64,000 nucleotides of DNA from Cycas panzhihuaensis (taxonomy: Eukaryota; Cycadophyta). Of the stretch, positions 1-11,169 are shown piece after piece. The stretch spans positions 84,947,741 through 85,011,740 of the forward strand of contig CM041465.1 of the NCBI GenBank assembly GCA_023213395.1, read 5' to 3'. The position numbers were made by a program, and so were the translations under genes. The stretch's first letter is position 1. Each line of letters begins with the position of its first letter. Under the pieces are notes generated by a model, which worked only from the letters and a program-made list of their open reading frames with translations, searched no databases and was not told where the DNA came from.

Positions 1-1273
1 GCAGCACGGGGCGAGAGGGAGGCTTTGGAGGGCTTAGAGCCGCTTAGGGAGCGTGGAAGGTGGTACAGAATCCACCCAGCTCCTCTCCAAAACCTATGCC
101 ACCTCTCAACGCCACTGCCTTGAGCAGCAAACGCAGGCAAGAAGCACAGAAAGAGTGGTGTAGCAGTCCTCAAAAGGGAGGAAAACTAACTCTCAAGCAA
201 TAAGCAAGAGCAAACAAGCTGAAGCATAAATATCACAAGAAAACAAATATAAAACAAGGGATACCTAAAAAGGGGAGGCAAGGGGTTTGCCTCAGCCAAG
301 GAGCAGTGAAGGGGGGTTGAGGAATTAGCCCAGATCTGAAGTAGAGCAGGTTTGAGACCCTGCTACGGAGATGTGATGGGAGACACCTGCACTTGGGGCA
401 CTTATGGACTGCCTGGGTGAAGACCAGCTGGAAACCGCTTCAAAGGAGCCCTCTCCAAGGTGTTTGAGGGGCTGGGAGAATGTCTCAGCCACGCCAAAGG
501 AGAGTCAGGTCTTTGTATGAAGGGTGCAGTCCGGTTGCATGTAAACAACGGAGAAGAGTAGAGCAGGAGAGTGTTTCCTTGAGAGCAATTCCAAAAGTGA
601 GCAAAAAGATCCTTGAAAATGAGCCAAAAGGGGCTTAAGTACTCAAGCAAAACCCTAAAGCGTGCGATTAGGCGCGGTGGAAGAGAAATAAGGCACGAGC
701 CACGTGGCGGTTTAATAAATCTGAAATTGCCACGGATTTTTAAAACAACACGAGACGTCGTCTGCGGAATTTCGGTACCATGGATATTCCGTGATCTGCG
801 AAAAATCCGAAGACGCACCTAGAGCCAAAAATGGGGCCCACCAGCCAGTCTAGGCTGGGGGCAAATGATTGAAAGGGCAAAAAGGGGATTAGAACTCCTA
901 CCCGGGGGTACACTTGCCAACAAACAGGTCCAAGGGAGCAAAAATAGGGCTCAAGTGGGGTGGCAAGTTAACCAAACGATGATGAGTCATCACGCGGGCG
1001 GAGGTGGCGCAAACCTAGTGGATCCTGGAGCAAGGAGGGCAGATGCAGGAAGTAATGTGGTCACTAGGGTGCCACACTCACTGGGAGTGTGCCCCTGCTA
1101 TAGTCGTCATAGGCTAAAAATAAGTGTGGATGACTACAAGGTCGCCCACAAAGTCATACACATGCAGATACGCAAGCAAACACCCAATAAAAGAAAGCGA
1201 TGATAATGCGAGAGACATACCTGCACTTACCTGAGTCGGTGACTCCGTATCCATTCCCAGAAGCCAGGAAACA
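1..1273 (-). mobile_element. Tat-type gypsy LTR, right-hand part, cut by window edge
   Basis: The last 60 bases (cytosine-rich spacing, then CCATTCCCAGAAGCCAGGAAACA) match the right ends of the Tat LTRs ending at 33874, 45959 and 57636, and the stretch near 1100 shares their GTCGTCATAGGCT segment. The LTR terminates in CA at 1273. No polypurine tract follows, so this is the outer end of a minus-strand element's 5' LTR (or a solo LTR) whose body lies left of the window. The segment is CpG-richer than its right neighbour, so it is probably a fairly young insertion. Open frames here are not coding. Left boundary unknown. Confidence 0.75.
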
Positions 1274-2135
1274 GATGCCGTGAAGTTTATGTGTTTGGCC
1301 TATATAATCCTTAAATAATATGAATGGATTATTAGGTAAGATTTTCATGCTATATATACCAAGAGTTTAGATCCATTAGACATAAGAATAGCATTAGATC
1401 CTCTTATAAATAAGGTATAGAAATCTAAGATTAGATGATAAGCATCAATTTAAATATGTAAGTTTTTTATTATTATAACATAATGTAAAGTTTGATAACT
1501 TGGAAGGGAGCAAGTAAATCCAGTCTTAGGTATAATATAAAGATTGAGCTGGCATACCAAGGATATGCCAATGAAGTTTAGTGACATACCACTATTAATC
1601 ATAATTAAGATGGGTGTTTTTTAGACGGTACATTTCATATAAAATAGACTTAGGTAACATGTGAAAGAGACAACTGGCAAAGAGGCTTTAGTTTGAAGGT
1701 TAGAATGGGAAGATTCTTAGGGAGATTTGTCATCTAATTTAGGTTGATTTTCAATGTTAGAATCTTCTTCTACTATAATGTCAATAATGAAAACCATGCA
1801 CTTTTCTTTGTACACTCTCTTGTGACTAAGGATCTATCTTTTTTAGCACTTGACACATAGGCCAACTTTTAAATGCTTTTTTATTTTTGCTAATGGCATA
1901 TATATATCTCCTATAGGAGGGTCCATTACTAAATACTATACCTTATCTAATTTGAGCACTGATGCTGTTAGTTTAAAGGATAGGGATATTGGTACCATGT
2001 AAAATCTTACCTGGAAGTAGTTGAGCATTCAATGAGAAACTCAACCTTGACTATTTTTGCTATTGAAATAACATATTTTAAGCTATATATGATGGTAACC
2101 TTTAAGCAAATTTAAATGCACTTCTCGAGTCTAAA
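1274..2135 (-). pseudogene. Gypsy-1: gag zinc knuckle and protease remnant
   Basis: Read on the minus strand, 1846-1863 encodes GLCVKC, followed after about ten codons by a His near 1820 and an acidic Glu-rich stretch, the arrangement of a Ty3/gypsy CCHC knuckle (RNA packaging) before protease. Further on, 1568-1605 encodes ILIMINSGMSLNFIG, a retroviral aspartic protease active-site region in which the catalytic Asp is replaced by Asn. Stops and frame breaks are frequent. The N-terminal half of the same gag lies at 9950-10640; Copia-1 separates the two. The remnant stops at the Tat LTR at 1273, so RT and integrase are not in the window. Confidence 0.6.
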
Positions 2136-2527
2136 TGTGAAAACTCTTCCAAGATCTAAATACTATGTGCATTTGTCAAAATACAAAGAAAAACTATTAA
2201 AATAACAAAATATTTAATCACACAAGAGCAGAACTAAGATGTGCAAAGGTTCACAGGTGAATTTGTCACTTTGTGAGGCTCTAATCTAGTAGAAATTTTG
2301 CATTAACAATAATCTAATTGTACAAACAATAGGGGAAATGCTTAATATATAGGCAATCCACTAAGGTTTACAATAATACAATTGGTTGAGATATCAACAC
2401 AAGTTGTAGACCTAACATATTTACATAATATGATTAAATTTCAAATGAGGGTCACCTAATATTACACAAATATACATAAGTACATGCATAATACATGGTA
2501 ATGAAGGTGATATTATTAATTTTAATA
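2136..2527 (-). repeat. Copia-1 3' LTR
   Basis: This copy aligns end to end with 9554-9945, with the same length of 392 bp and mostly transition differences. It begins TGTGAAAACTCTTCC. The CA end has decayed to TA (2526-2527). Confidence 0.85.
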
Positions 2528-2540
2528 GCTTCCCTTAATG
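2528..2540 (-). other. Copia-1 polypurine tract
   Basis: On the minus strand ATTAAGGGAAGC lies directly before the 3' LTR, the expected position for plus-strand DNA priming. Confidence 0.6.
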
Positions 2541-2578
2541 GAAGCTTTATTACATTTGATGCCAAGGCCATATCAAAA

Positions 2579-3650
2579 TCATTCAAACTTATGTTTGCCA
2601 AGTTCTTTGATGAAGATGTTTGCAACTTGGTCCTTAGTTAGTTGGTAGATGAGATCAACTTCTCCATTTTGAACATATTCATAGATAAAGTGATGATGGG
2701 CCTCAATATGCTTGATTCTAGTATGGAAGACAAGATTCCTCATCATCTTTGACACACTTTGATTGATACAGTAAAGAGTGGTAGGTGCATTTTGTTGAAG
2801 TCCAAGCTTGACAAGAATCCTTTTAAGCCAAATCAACTCTATAGTGGCATGAGAAACTGCTTTATATTTAACTTCGATTGAGGAAAGTGCAATATTTGAT
2901 TACTTCTTACAACTCTAAGAGGTTGTAACTGAGTTTATATCAAAATAGTATCCTGAAGTTGAATGGCGAGTGTCCTAGTAACCTGCCCAATTAGCATTCG
3001 TATGTCCTTTCAGGACAGGGGATTCAATTTAGTTATAATCAAGTCCAAACTGATGTGTACTATGAATGTATTTGAGGATCTTAGTTATGACTTTCCAGTG
3101 GGATGCTTTGGGCTTTGACATATACCTGGAATAGATCCCAACTGTATAAGAGATGTTTGGTTAAGTATGGGTGAAATAGATGAAACTCCCAACTAACTAT
3201 TGAGATAACATGGGATCAAACAACTTCCCTTGCTTATTTAGGTTTAACTTGGTTCCAGTTTCTATAGGAATTAGCATTGTCTTGTAATCTATCATCCTAA
3301 ATCTTTGTAAGAGCTCATTGGCATATTTTGTTTGAGATAGGAAGATGGGGCATGGTTTCTACTAGACTTTAATTCTAAGGAAATAATGAAGCAACCTAAG
3401 ATTAATCATCTTAAAGGTATTTTTTAGTTTTGACTATAGCCAAGCAATACCTTTGATATCATTGCTTGTGATTATAAGATTATCTACATAAAGAACAATG
3501 ATTATGATTAAGGTAAAATTGATAGAGTGTCTCTTAGGGGTTTCTAGGATACATTCCATTAGGGTAAAATTGATAGAGTGTCTCATCTTTAATTTCCTTT
3601 TGGTAGCTATAGAAGGAGGAGAAGCATCATTTAATAACTATTAAACCCAC
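2579..3650 (-). pseudogene. Copia-1 RT C-terminal part and RNase H
   Basis: The minus strand of 2579-2836 encodes the end of copia RNase H: YCINQSVSKM, HIEAHHHFI and DQVANIF correspond to the family's YCDNQSA, KHIDIRYHFI and DQLADIF blocks. Upstream (2840-3480) are WLKRIL, ALSSIEVKYKA and the palm motif YVDD, here YVDN near 3480. The RT fingers are absent: just before the palm the sequence jumps from the Pro-rich integrase-RT linker across a short direct repeat. Several in-frame stops. It would have copied element RNA to DNA and removed the RNA strand; it cannot now. Confidence 0.8.
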
Positions 3651-3919
3651 TTGGGAGGTGGATGAATATTGGTGGCTTCTACCTGAAGGTCATCAACTAA
3701 AATAGGTGGCATAGTTATACTTACTTCTATTGTAGAAGTATAGATTACTAGAATTGATGAAGGACCTGGTGTGTAAGAGGACGCTAGTGCTGGCGACTCC
3801 AGAATTTATCTAAGATGCACTTGAGGTGCACCAACTTCATCTACTACTATAAACTAAATTTGAGGTGAATTCAGGTCATGTGTATCTTTTACAAATATGA
3901 CATCCTAAGTTATGTGTGC

Positions 3920-4730
3920 TTAATTCCCAACAATGTCAAACACCTTATAGGATTTATAACTAGGTGCATAGCTAAGGAAGATGTACTTAAGGCTTTTATC
4001 ATTAAGCTTCTTTCTATCCTCCTTTGGAATAAGTTTGTATGCCATGCATCCAAATGTTTTCAAGTGTGCAATAGTTAGTTTAAGTCTTGACTTAGCTTCC
4101 TCAGGAGTAATATTCCTAACTACCATAGTTGGAATCCTATTGATTAGGTATGTAGTAATCATAATTATATCAACCCAAAATCTAGTGGTGAGGTTGGCAG
4201 CACTTAACATGGTTTTTTCTTTATTCACCAAAGTTTGGTTCATCCTGTTGGATACACCATTTTGTTGTGGTATGTGAGGTGCTAAAAATTGACATTTGAT
4301 ACTATGTTCCTTGCAAAAATTAGTGAATTGATATGAAATATATTCCCCATCATTGTTAGATCTAAGTGTCTTGATGGTCATGCTACTCTCATTTTTTACC
4401 TTAGCTTTGAACTTCTTGAATTTATCCAAGGCTTGGTACTTATTTATTAGGAAGTAAACCCACACTTTCCTTGAATAATCATTTATGAATGTCATGAAAT
4501 ATAGGCTACTATTGAGTGATTGGACTAACATAGGCCTACAAATATTTCAGTGGACCAACTCCAATGGTTGGGAGGCTCTCTATGCATTCTTAGATGGGAA
4601 TTTTTCTCTTTGTTACTTTTCCACAAGGCATGTCTCATAAATGCTACTCTATCTCTTGATCTTAGGTAAGCCTTAACATGAGGTTCAAACTCTAAATATT
4701 TAAGTGACTGAGGCATTGATTCCATACTTG
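3920..4730 (-). pseudogene. Copia-1 integrase
   Basis: A 203-codon open stretch (3920-4531) covers the integrase core: FINDYSRKVWVYF holds the first Asp block, TLRSNNDGEY the second (family TLRSDNGGEY, Asp changed to Asn), and QQNGVSNRMN the Glu block (family QNGVSERKN, Glu changed to Asn). Two of the three catalytic acids are therefore lost. Upstream to 4730 lies the pre-integrase zinc and linker region in a shifted frame, with RASQPLELVH-like residues. Integrase would insert element cDNA into nuclear DNA. It is the best preserved part of Copia-1. Confidence 0.85.
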
Positions 4731-4899
4731 GTCTTTAGCACTGTTGGAGGTAGATTATTCATCTAAGTAGGAGCATTCACCTAGTTCTTGAATAGAAGGA
4801 GATTCTTCCATCATGACATCTTTCTCCTTATTAAGTTGTATACTTTGGGCCATTGAGTAGCATTTTGATAGTGGGTTGGTGGCTATAGGAATACCATCC

Positions 4900-6100
4900 A
4901 ACTTGTATAAACCATTATCTTCATGACTAGTTGATATAAGTTATCTAATTGCATGATCTGTGATGGTGTAGATGCCTTGACTGAAGAGGACATCTAAGTT
5001 TTGCTTATCTATTTGGCTAACTGAAAGAAGATTCATTTTCATGCCTAGAACTAGAAATAGATTGTTGATATGGTGTCAAATGTTGGAATCTTTCAATACT
5101 ATTGGGGCCCTTCTGATTTTGGTCATATCATATGTCAAGTTATCACCAAATATGACTGTTTATATGCTTATAAGATAGGTCTTTTCCAACATCTTTTGTG
5201 AGCCAATCGCATGGCAAGTGGCACCTAAGTTAAGAAGCCATGAGTTGTCACCATGATAGGATGACAATGTTATAAAGCATAAGTTTTGTAAGGAGGTGTA
5301 TTGGGTATCTACCACATGGCCTCTTTATTGATTATTGGGGTTCCTTTAATTCCTGGGTTGGAACCATTGCCTATTCTATTGTCTTTGACTTTAATTGGGT
5401 CTTAGGATCCAATTTTGTTAATAGAATTAGCCTAGTTATTGAAATTATAACCTTCCTTGTGGATAGATGGGGCCTCCTTATTATGGAATAGGGCCTCCTT
5501 ATTGGAAGTAGAAGGCTCTTTATTATAGAATAGGACCTTCTTATTATGGATAAGGGGTTCTTTATAGAGGGCATGATCCTTCTTATTGATAACTTTATCC
5601 TTGTTGTTGATAACTTTATCCACCTTATTGATAGTTAGGTGCTCTTTATGGATAAAATGGGGCTGCTTGTTCAAAGCCAGGCCTATAAGGTTGGCTCCCT
5701 TAAATTTTCAACATTTGTAGATCAACTTGATGTCTCCTACATTCAACAATAAGGTGATAAGTTTTCCCACAGTATAAGCAAGTGACATTGGGTCTACTCT
5801 ACTTATTCTTTTTTGTTTGAGGATGTGGTAGTTGCTGGGACTATTGAGGCTACTAAGTTTAATTAGAAGAAGTGCCAACTTGATGTGGTTAATGTTGAGT
5901 TGGTAGCCCATTTAGCTCTTGAGAGATATCTAAGGAGTTTAATTATTGAGAAAGACTTAGAAGTTAACTAGGTTGCTAAGTTGGTTGTTGTATAGTCTTT
6001 CCCCTCTCTAAGTTCTGGGTTATAAATGTAAGCATTAAATCAGAGGTAGATATTACCCCTAGTTGATTAAGAATATTCTCTTATCTTAGTAAGAGCCCCT
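4900..6100 (-). pseudogene. Copia-1 gag C-terminus, Lys-rich repeats, protease
   Basis: From high to low coordinates on the minus strand: gag C-terminal residues resembling ILNQLGVISTSD (near 6060), a CCHC knuckle remnant with CGKTYHLIVEC-like spacing (about 5710-5790), a Lys/Asn-rich tract of roughly 7-residue repeats (about 5440-5660), and a protease remnant where the active-site DSG reads NLG in WLLNLGATCHA (about 5230). Frameshifts separate the pieces. The gag would form the particle and the protease would mature it. The next part of gag is beyond the inserted Tat LTR fragment. Confidence 0.65.
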
Positions 6101-7090
6101 TGTTTCCCGGCTATCGGGAATGGACTCGGGACGCATCGACACAGGTTTGTGCAGGTATATGTTCTTACTTTTCTTACTTATGATTGCTAAGGTAATTTGG
6201 AGTAATTTGATTGACATATGCCTGCCTACACGCATTTGCTTGACTGCTTGCTCATAATGCATGTGCCTAACGGCACCTCTTAGCCTATGACGACTCACAG
6301 CGGGGGCATCCATAAGCGGATGCGACACCCCGTATGGCGTCTGACCACTCACGATGTCTCCATGGTCTTTTGGGATGTTTCTGCCAGCCTGTTTGCTCTT
6401 ATTGCCACGTGCCGCTTATGTTGCAAACCCTTCCTAAGCCTGGTTTAACCCTTAGTCAGGGCTCTTTGCACCATTTTGAGTACTTGCCCAACGCTCGGCC
6501 TTCCCCGATTGATTTAATTCATGTTCAACCCTTGTTCTTACCTTAAAAGTCGATTTTTATGACTTTTATGTTGCATTTTCTCTTTTTCAAATTTGTTTGT
6601 CTGTTGCAAACTTAAGGGTACCACAAAGTTCTTGATACCGGTGCGTCTGTGATCTTAAGCGGTCTGCAAGTTTGCCGCATGACTGTCGCTTAAAATTTGA
6701 AAAAAACCACGTGACGATGGCCGCGTTTTTCGCGGAGCTGCGTGGCTCAACAGTTGGGGCGCGAGGGCCCCCAACGTTCACTTACTATGCCCAAGGCATA
6801 AAACCTCTTCTTTGATTCATTTGCCTCATTCTTGAGTTCACTTTTCTAGACTTCCAAGCAAAAACTCTGTACTAAAAGACAAAGGGGAAACACAGAAACT
6901 AAGGAACTTCTTCTACAGCAGTGGGACAGAGGTGAAGTGAGCTACTACCAGCTGGAGTTGCAGGGCCATTGCTGCCCCCTACGTTTCTCCACCACAAGCT
7001 TCACCTTCTCTCACAAATACTCAAAGTTCCAAGGCATTTCTTCACAAAAAAGACTACTCCAAAGGACAACTTCTAGCTCCCATCTTGCAC
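6101..7090 (+). mobile_element. Truncated Tat LTR inserted in Copia-1 gag
   Basis: The plus strand starts TGTTTCCCGGCTATCGGGAA and runs parallel to the reverse complement of the Tat-A LTR for almost 1 kb, including GACATATGCCTGCCTACA, CCTATGACGACTCACA and CCATTGCTGCCCC. It is richer in CpG than the copia sequence around it, so it is younger than Copia-1. About 1.6-2 kb of LTR is missing at its right end, and no purine tract precedes it. No target duplication is visible. The right boundary is uncertain by about 30 bp. Confidence 0.75.
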
Positions 7091-7563
7091 GGAGCTTCCT
7101 CCTTCCATTCTACTGAAGGTTCTCCTAAGATTGCTAATTGATTTCTAATGGTCTTTACTTCAGTTAGATGGGTTGTAATATTGCCTCTAAATGGAATGAC
7201 AAAAGGATATGCTTTGAGAGCCAAGGACCTTGACCCATCTTTCCTCTCATGGAGAGCACAAAGGATGATCCATGTTTCATGAGAGGTTTGAGTCATCTTA
7301 ATATTCTTGTCCACTTGGTCTTCTACCACTAAGTGGAGGAAGGACACAACTATGATATCCTTAGCTTTAAAGCTAGCTAAGGCAATAAGATCTAGTGGGA
7401 TTATGATGCTAGAGTCATTGGGATCTTATTTTGGTCTAGGTAAGGGTATGCCACTATTGACATAGACCCAAAAGTCATTCATAATGAGCAAGTCTTTTAC
7501 TTATTTCTTCCAAGGGATAAAGTTATTGATGTCATTAAATTTGGTTATATTTGATAACAACAT
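7091..7563 (-). pseudogene. Copia-1 gag N-terminal part
   Basis: The minus strand from about 7563 reads NITKFNDINNFIPWKK, then DNA for VEDQVDKNIKMTQTSHETW and KTIRNQLAILGEP. These match the N-terminal copia gag blocks (KFDGNNFLTWK; ...A.ETW..L). A start codon at about 7561-7563 fits the family. Few stops occur here. The frame ends where the Tat LTR fragment begins and resumes below 6100. Confidence 0.7.
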
Positions 7564-9541
7564 TTGTGATGTTATTTTCTAAGTGTCTTTTTATTTTGGG
7601 TTTTAAGTTTTAAGTGTTTATGCACTAATATACATAGGGACTACTAATCTAGAGTTCTAAGTTTTAGGGTCTCTAAGAAAGCTCTTGATTACTATCATGT
7701 CTAGTGGTACCTACCCACAAGTGGTAAACTAAGGATGTTATATACTGATACATGAGATTAAGGCTTTATATACCTTATTATGTGGGTTGCTATGAAGGTT
7801 AAATACCCCTTTGATTTGTAGATCCACTTACACTAGACTTATGCCTAGCGACATATCTAGCAGTGAGAACTTAATAACCAAGGCACTCGACCCCTTTTAA
7901 TCTAGCTTAGTCTCTAATCACTAAAGAAAGTTTGTCACCTCATCCTACCACTTTATACACCTTATATCCAATGATTTCCTTAATAAATACAAGAAATATT
8001 GAAGGTGTGTATAGAGTGGTAACTTCAGGGGTCCTAACTATTCCCCTTGCAAGGCTGGGAAAGTTGTCTTGTTAATTTGGGATTATTTTAGTTAATATTT
8101 CAAGTTAAATATTGATTTGAATGTGAGTTACTTATAAATAAGGGTTTTTTCTTAAAATAAAAACTAAAAAGTAAAGGGAAATGTAAGAAATTAAAGGGAA
8201 AAAGAGAGGTTTAGAAAGTTCTTTGAGTGGGCTTATACCAAGAAGGTCCACTTTAATCTCCAAGGAGAACACCTATAAAAAACCAACTGCAAGCACTTTA
8301 TTAGCCTAAAAAATAGATTAGAATAATTAACTATCAATCAATAACAATATAAATTAGTAAAGAGTCTTATAAAAAACTAAGTTTAAGCCTTCAAGTGATG
8401 AAAGAAAGCTACAAAATGCTTAAACAATTATACAAATTTGGTAGGATAGAACTCCTATAAATTGAACTGAAATCAAGGTCAATCCAACTTTAAACTATAG
8501 CCCTTCAAGTCATCTTTCCAATGGTTTAGATGACACCTTATTCTAACTCCTAGTTAGAAAGTTATGACAAAAACTGTAATAGGTACTCTTTATGAGCTAA
8601 AAAATATGAAGATTGGGCTTAAGCCCATTTGAAAGTTGGCCCCTAGTCACTATAATATGACATGTGACCACCCATTGGAGATCTTAGGGGGCTACATACT
8701 TCAAAACACTATGAAATATATCATAAACTTTTTGCAAATGAAAAAAACATAAAAGATAGTTAAGTTTATTTGAGTTCTGCCCCTTTATGCTAAACATTTG
8801 ATCATATGGGTGCTCAATGTGATCTGATTAAATCCTCATTTTCACTGAATTTAAGCCAAAAGTTAAATTTAACTTAATACAACTTAACTTTATAAAAAAT
8901 AAGTTAATATATGTCAAAAATCAATTAGAAAGTGAACCATAAATCTCCATGACTTGCACGTACGTTTGGGTAACTCTTTGGCATCCTGTGCTCTCAAACA
9001 GAGTACAAAACTTATTTAGCTTTGATCTTACTTATTGAGAATTATATCTACAACCTATGAAACCCAATCTCAATTAGATTTGGAGCTCCAATGAAGAAAA
9101 ATAAGGTCAAACGAAGTCACAATAGCTCATGGAGGTCAAACAGATGCTGAAAGCTATAAAGGGGCAAATAAACTCAGAAAAGTATATGAAACTACCTACA
9201 ACAAGGCCTAAGTAGTCTTAGAGGACTATTGAAATTAATAAAATGTCATTTAGATGTAAGATAGGGCCTATATAAACAAGTTAGGATTAAAAAAGAGGCC
9301 AAAATAGAGTAATTTCAACCAAAAATAGAATTGAGAGCTATGTGGCTTGCAACGAACCTGAAACTCAATAAATGCACACTACTATGATCTCTACAATACC
9401 AATAGTGGCTTCAAATTGACTAGAGGCCACCCAATATTGAGAGAAAAGCTTAAAAAATGTGGGAACAGGGTGACACTATGAGTAAATGGGCCTCTATTTC
9501 TTACTTATTTCTTAAAATAACACCAAACAAAGCATGTAATG
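7564..9541 (-). other. Copia-1 leader of about 2 kb, no recognisable gene
   Basis: This lies between the gag start and the primer-binding site. I find no coding pattern on either strand. About 7930-8070 shares sequence in inverse orientation with 24690-24830. Copia leaders are often much shorter, so either this leader is a property of the family or it contains another decayed insertion. Confidence 0.5.
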
Positions 9542-9553
9542 GCTTAGATGCCA
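9542..9553 (-). other. Copia-1 primer-binding site (initiator Met type)
   Basis: Minus-strand TGGCATCTAAGC directly abuts the 5' LTR and differs at two positions from TGGTATCAGAGC, the copia site complementary to initiator tRNA-Met. Confidence 0.7.
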
Positions 9554-9945
9554 TGTAAAAGCTCTTCCAAGATCTAAATACTACATGCATCTATCAAGAT
9601 ACATAGTAAAACTATTGAAATAATAAAATATTTAATCATGCAAGAGTAAAACTGAGATGTGCAAAGGTTAACAAGAAAATTTATCACTCTGTGAGGCTCC
9701 AATCTGATAGAGCTTCCACATTAGCAATAATCCAATTGCACAAACAATAGGGGAAATGCTCGATATATAGACAATCCACTAAGGTTTTTAACAATGTAAT
9801 TGGTCAACATATTGGCATAAGTGATAGGCCTGACACATTTACATAATATGATTAAATTACAAATGAGAGTCACCTAATATTATATAAATATACATAAGTA
9901 CATGTATAATACATGGTAATGAAGGTGATATTATTAGTTTTAACA
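9554..9945 (-). repeat. Copia-1 5' LTR
   Basis: It is 392 bp and starts TGTAAAAGCTCTTCC on the plus strand and ends TTTTAACA. It pairs with 2136-2527. Confidence 0.85.
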
Positions 9946-9949
9946 TAAA

Positions 9950-10640
9950 ACACATACATCAATAAGAGTTTATTGATCCAATGGTTAGGAAACTCTATTT
10001 TGTAATATCTGGAACTCATACATATATATGCCTCCACTGATGTCATTTGTTTTAAATGAGTGAGTTAGCTAAAGAAAGATTGGTTTTATATATCATCATA
10101 TTTCTCAAAAAAATTATTAGAGAATATGTCATATGTTTAATTTAATGGATTCTCATATAATCCCTAATGGAACCATTGGTACACTTTTCCATCCTAATTG
10201 ATTGAGGTAAAAGTTAATTATTCTACCATGGACATATGATTTAAAAAAAAAAAAGATTCCAACCTACTTATCCAACTCCTTATAGAGTCTCTAATAAGGT
10301 TAGGACTAAATGTTAGTATGATAATTTTGTGATGGAATTATTGCTATCGTGGTGGAGGTGAGGGATTATGAATGGGTGGGGGTAAAGGACCCTATGGTGG
10401 AGGTGTGGGATTATGAGGTAGAGATGGGGGACCTATTGTATTGGAGATAGATAGGATATTAGAATTTGATCCCATTTATAGTAGTATCTTATTTAATTTT
10501 TTATTGAAAGCATCCTGATTTTGGTTAGACTCCTTGAATTGTTGATCACTACTCTAAGTTATTCCTACTAGGTTTTGAGTTATTTATGGAAATTGAACCT
10601 TTAGTATTTAGATTTGATATGCCTATATGGGGGCCATTGA
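9950..10640 (-). pseudogene. Gypsy-1: gag N-terminal half
   Basis: On the minus strand, about 10440-10640 reads with few breaks as SSDQQFKESNQNQDAFNKK and KILLQMGSN, a polar helical stretch, then a Pro-rich tract made of two diverged copies (PHNPTPPP, IHNPSPPP; about 10340-10435). Below 10330 come SWISRLESFF, SIRME and LIIFLRNMM, resembling the gag capsid blocks of Ty3/gypsy (W...AE.FF; ..LEG.A..W; ...F...L...F). The frame is interrupted by Copia-1 at 9945 and its knuckle and protease are at 1500-1870. Individual matches are weak; the order of blocks is what supports the call. Confidence 0.5.
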
Positions 10641-11098
10641 TATGAAATCCACTATTGTAAAAAGAAAGGGAATTCATAAAAGAGGGAAAGATCAAGAAGA
10701 AGTGTATTCATAAGAAGGGAAAAGTAGGTAGGTATAATGGAAGTAAAGAAATAGGGAGAGGTGCAGACAAGGGGGTGTCTATAACTTTTAACCCAAAAAA
10801 AAATTAATAAACTTACCTAATATATTAAGATGAGTGTGGAAAACTCATTGAAATGATGTAAATAAAATTTAAGTTCTTAGAATTGGGCTTTTGGACTTAG
10901 GGTGCCTGCATACCATTTTACTCTAAAATTTTGGGTTGAAATTAACCTAGTAAAAAATGACTATTATAATATATGTGTCAAAATAAGATATATAAAAATT
11001 ATGAAAATTTTTGAGTTGTGGACCTTTTTTTTCTAAACTCCCTAATCATTGGTATAGGTTTTAAGTCAAAAAAATTGATTTTTATAGAACTGATACTA
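10641..11098 (-). other. Gypsy-1 leader with possible primer-binding site
   Basis: No coding signal. At 11087-11098 the minus strand reads TAGTATCAGTTC, which resembles the initiator-Met primer site TGGTATCAGAGC and is followed on the plus strand by TG, the expected 5' LTR start. It is about 450 bp upstream of the gag remnant. Confidence 0.35.
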
Positions 11099-11129
11099 TG
11101 GGATCTAGAGTTGAACCTTTAGGCAAATT

Positions 11130-11169
<40 letters not shown>

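Larger units (their letters stand above)
2136..9945 (-). mobile_element. Copia-1: nested, degenerate Ty1/copia retrotransposon
   Basis: Two 392-bp direct repeats (2136-2527 and 9554-9945) bound the element. In minus-strand order it shows a Met-type primer site, a leader of about 2 kb, gag, protease, integrase, part of RT, RNase H and a purine tract: the gag-PR-INT-RT-RH order that defines Ty1/copia. It carries a Tat LTR fragment inside gag and has lost the N-terminal part of RT. Flanks CTAAA and TAAAA do not form a clean 5-bp target duplication. It sits inside the gag-protease of Gypsy-1. No frame is intact. Confidence 0.85.

Noticed and set aside
402-1203. Open frames within the first LTR
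   Set aside because: They lie in LTR sequence alignable to other Tat LTRs with indels that break the frames.
7054-7347. Possible stand-alone 97-codon host gene
   Set aside because: The blocks are copia gag and it is collinear with the rest of Copia-1.
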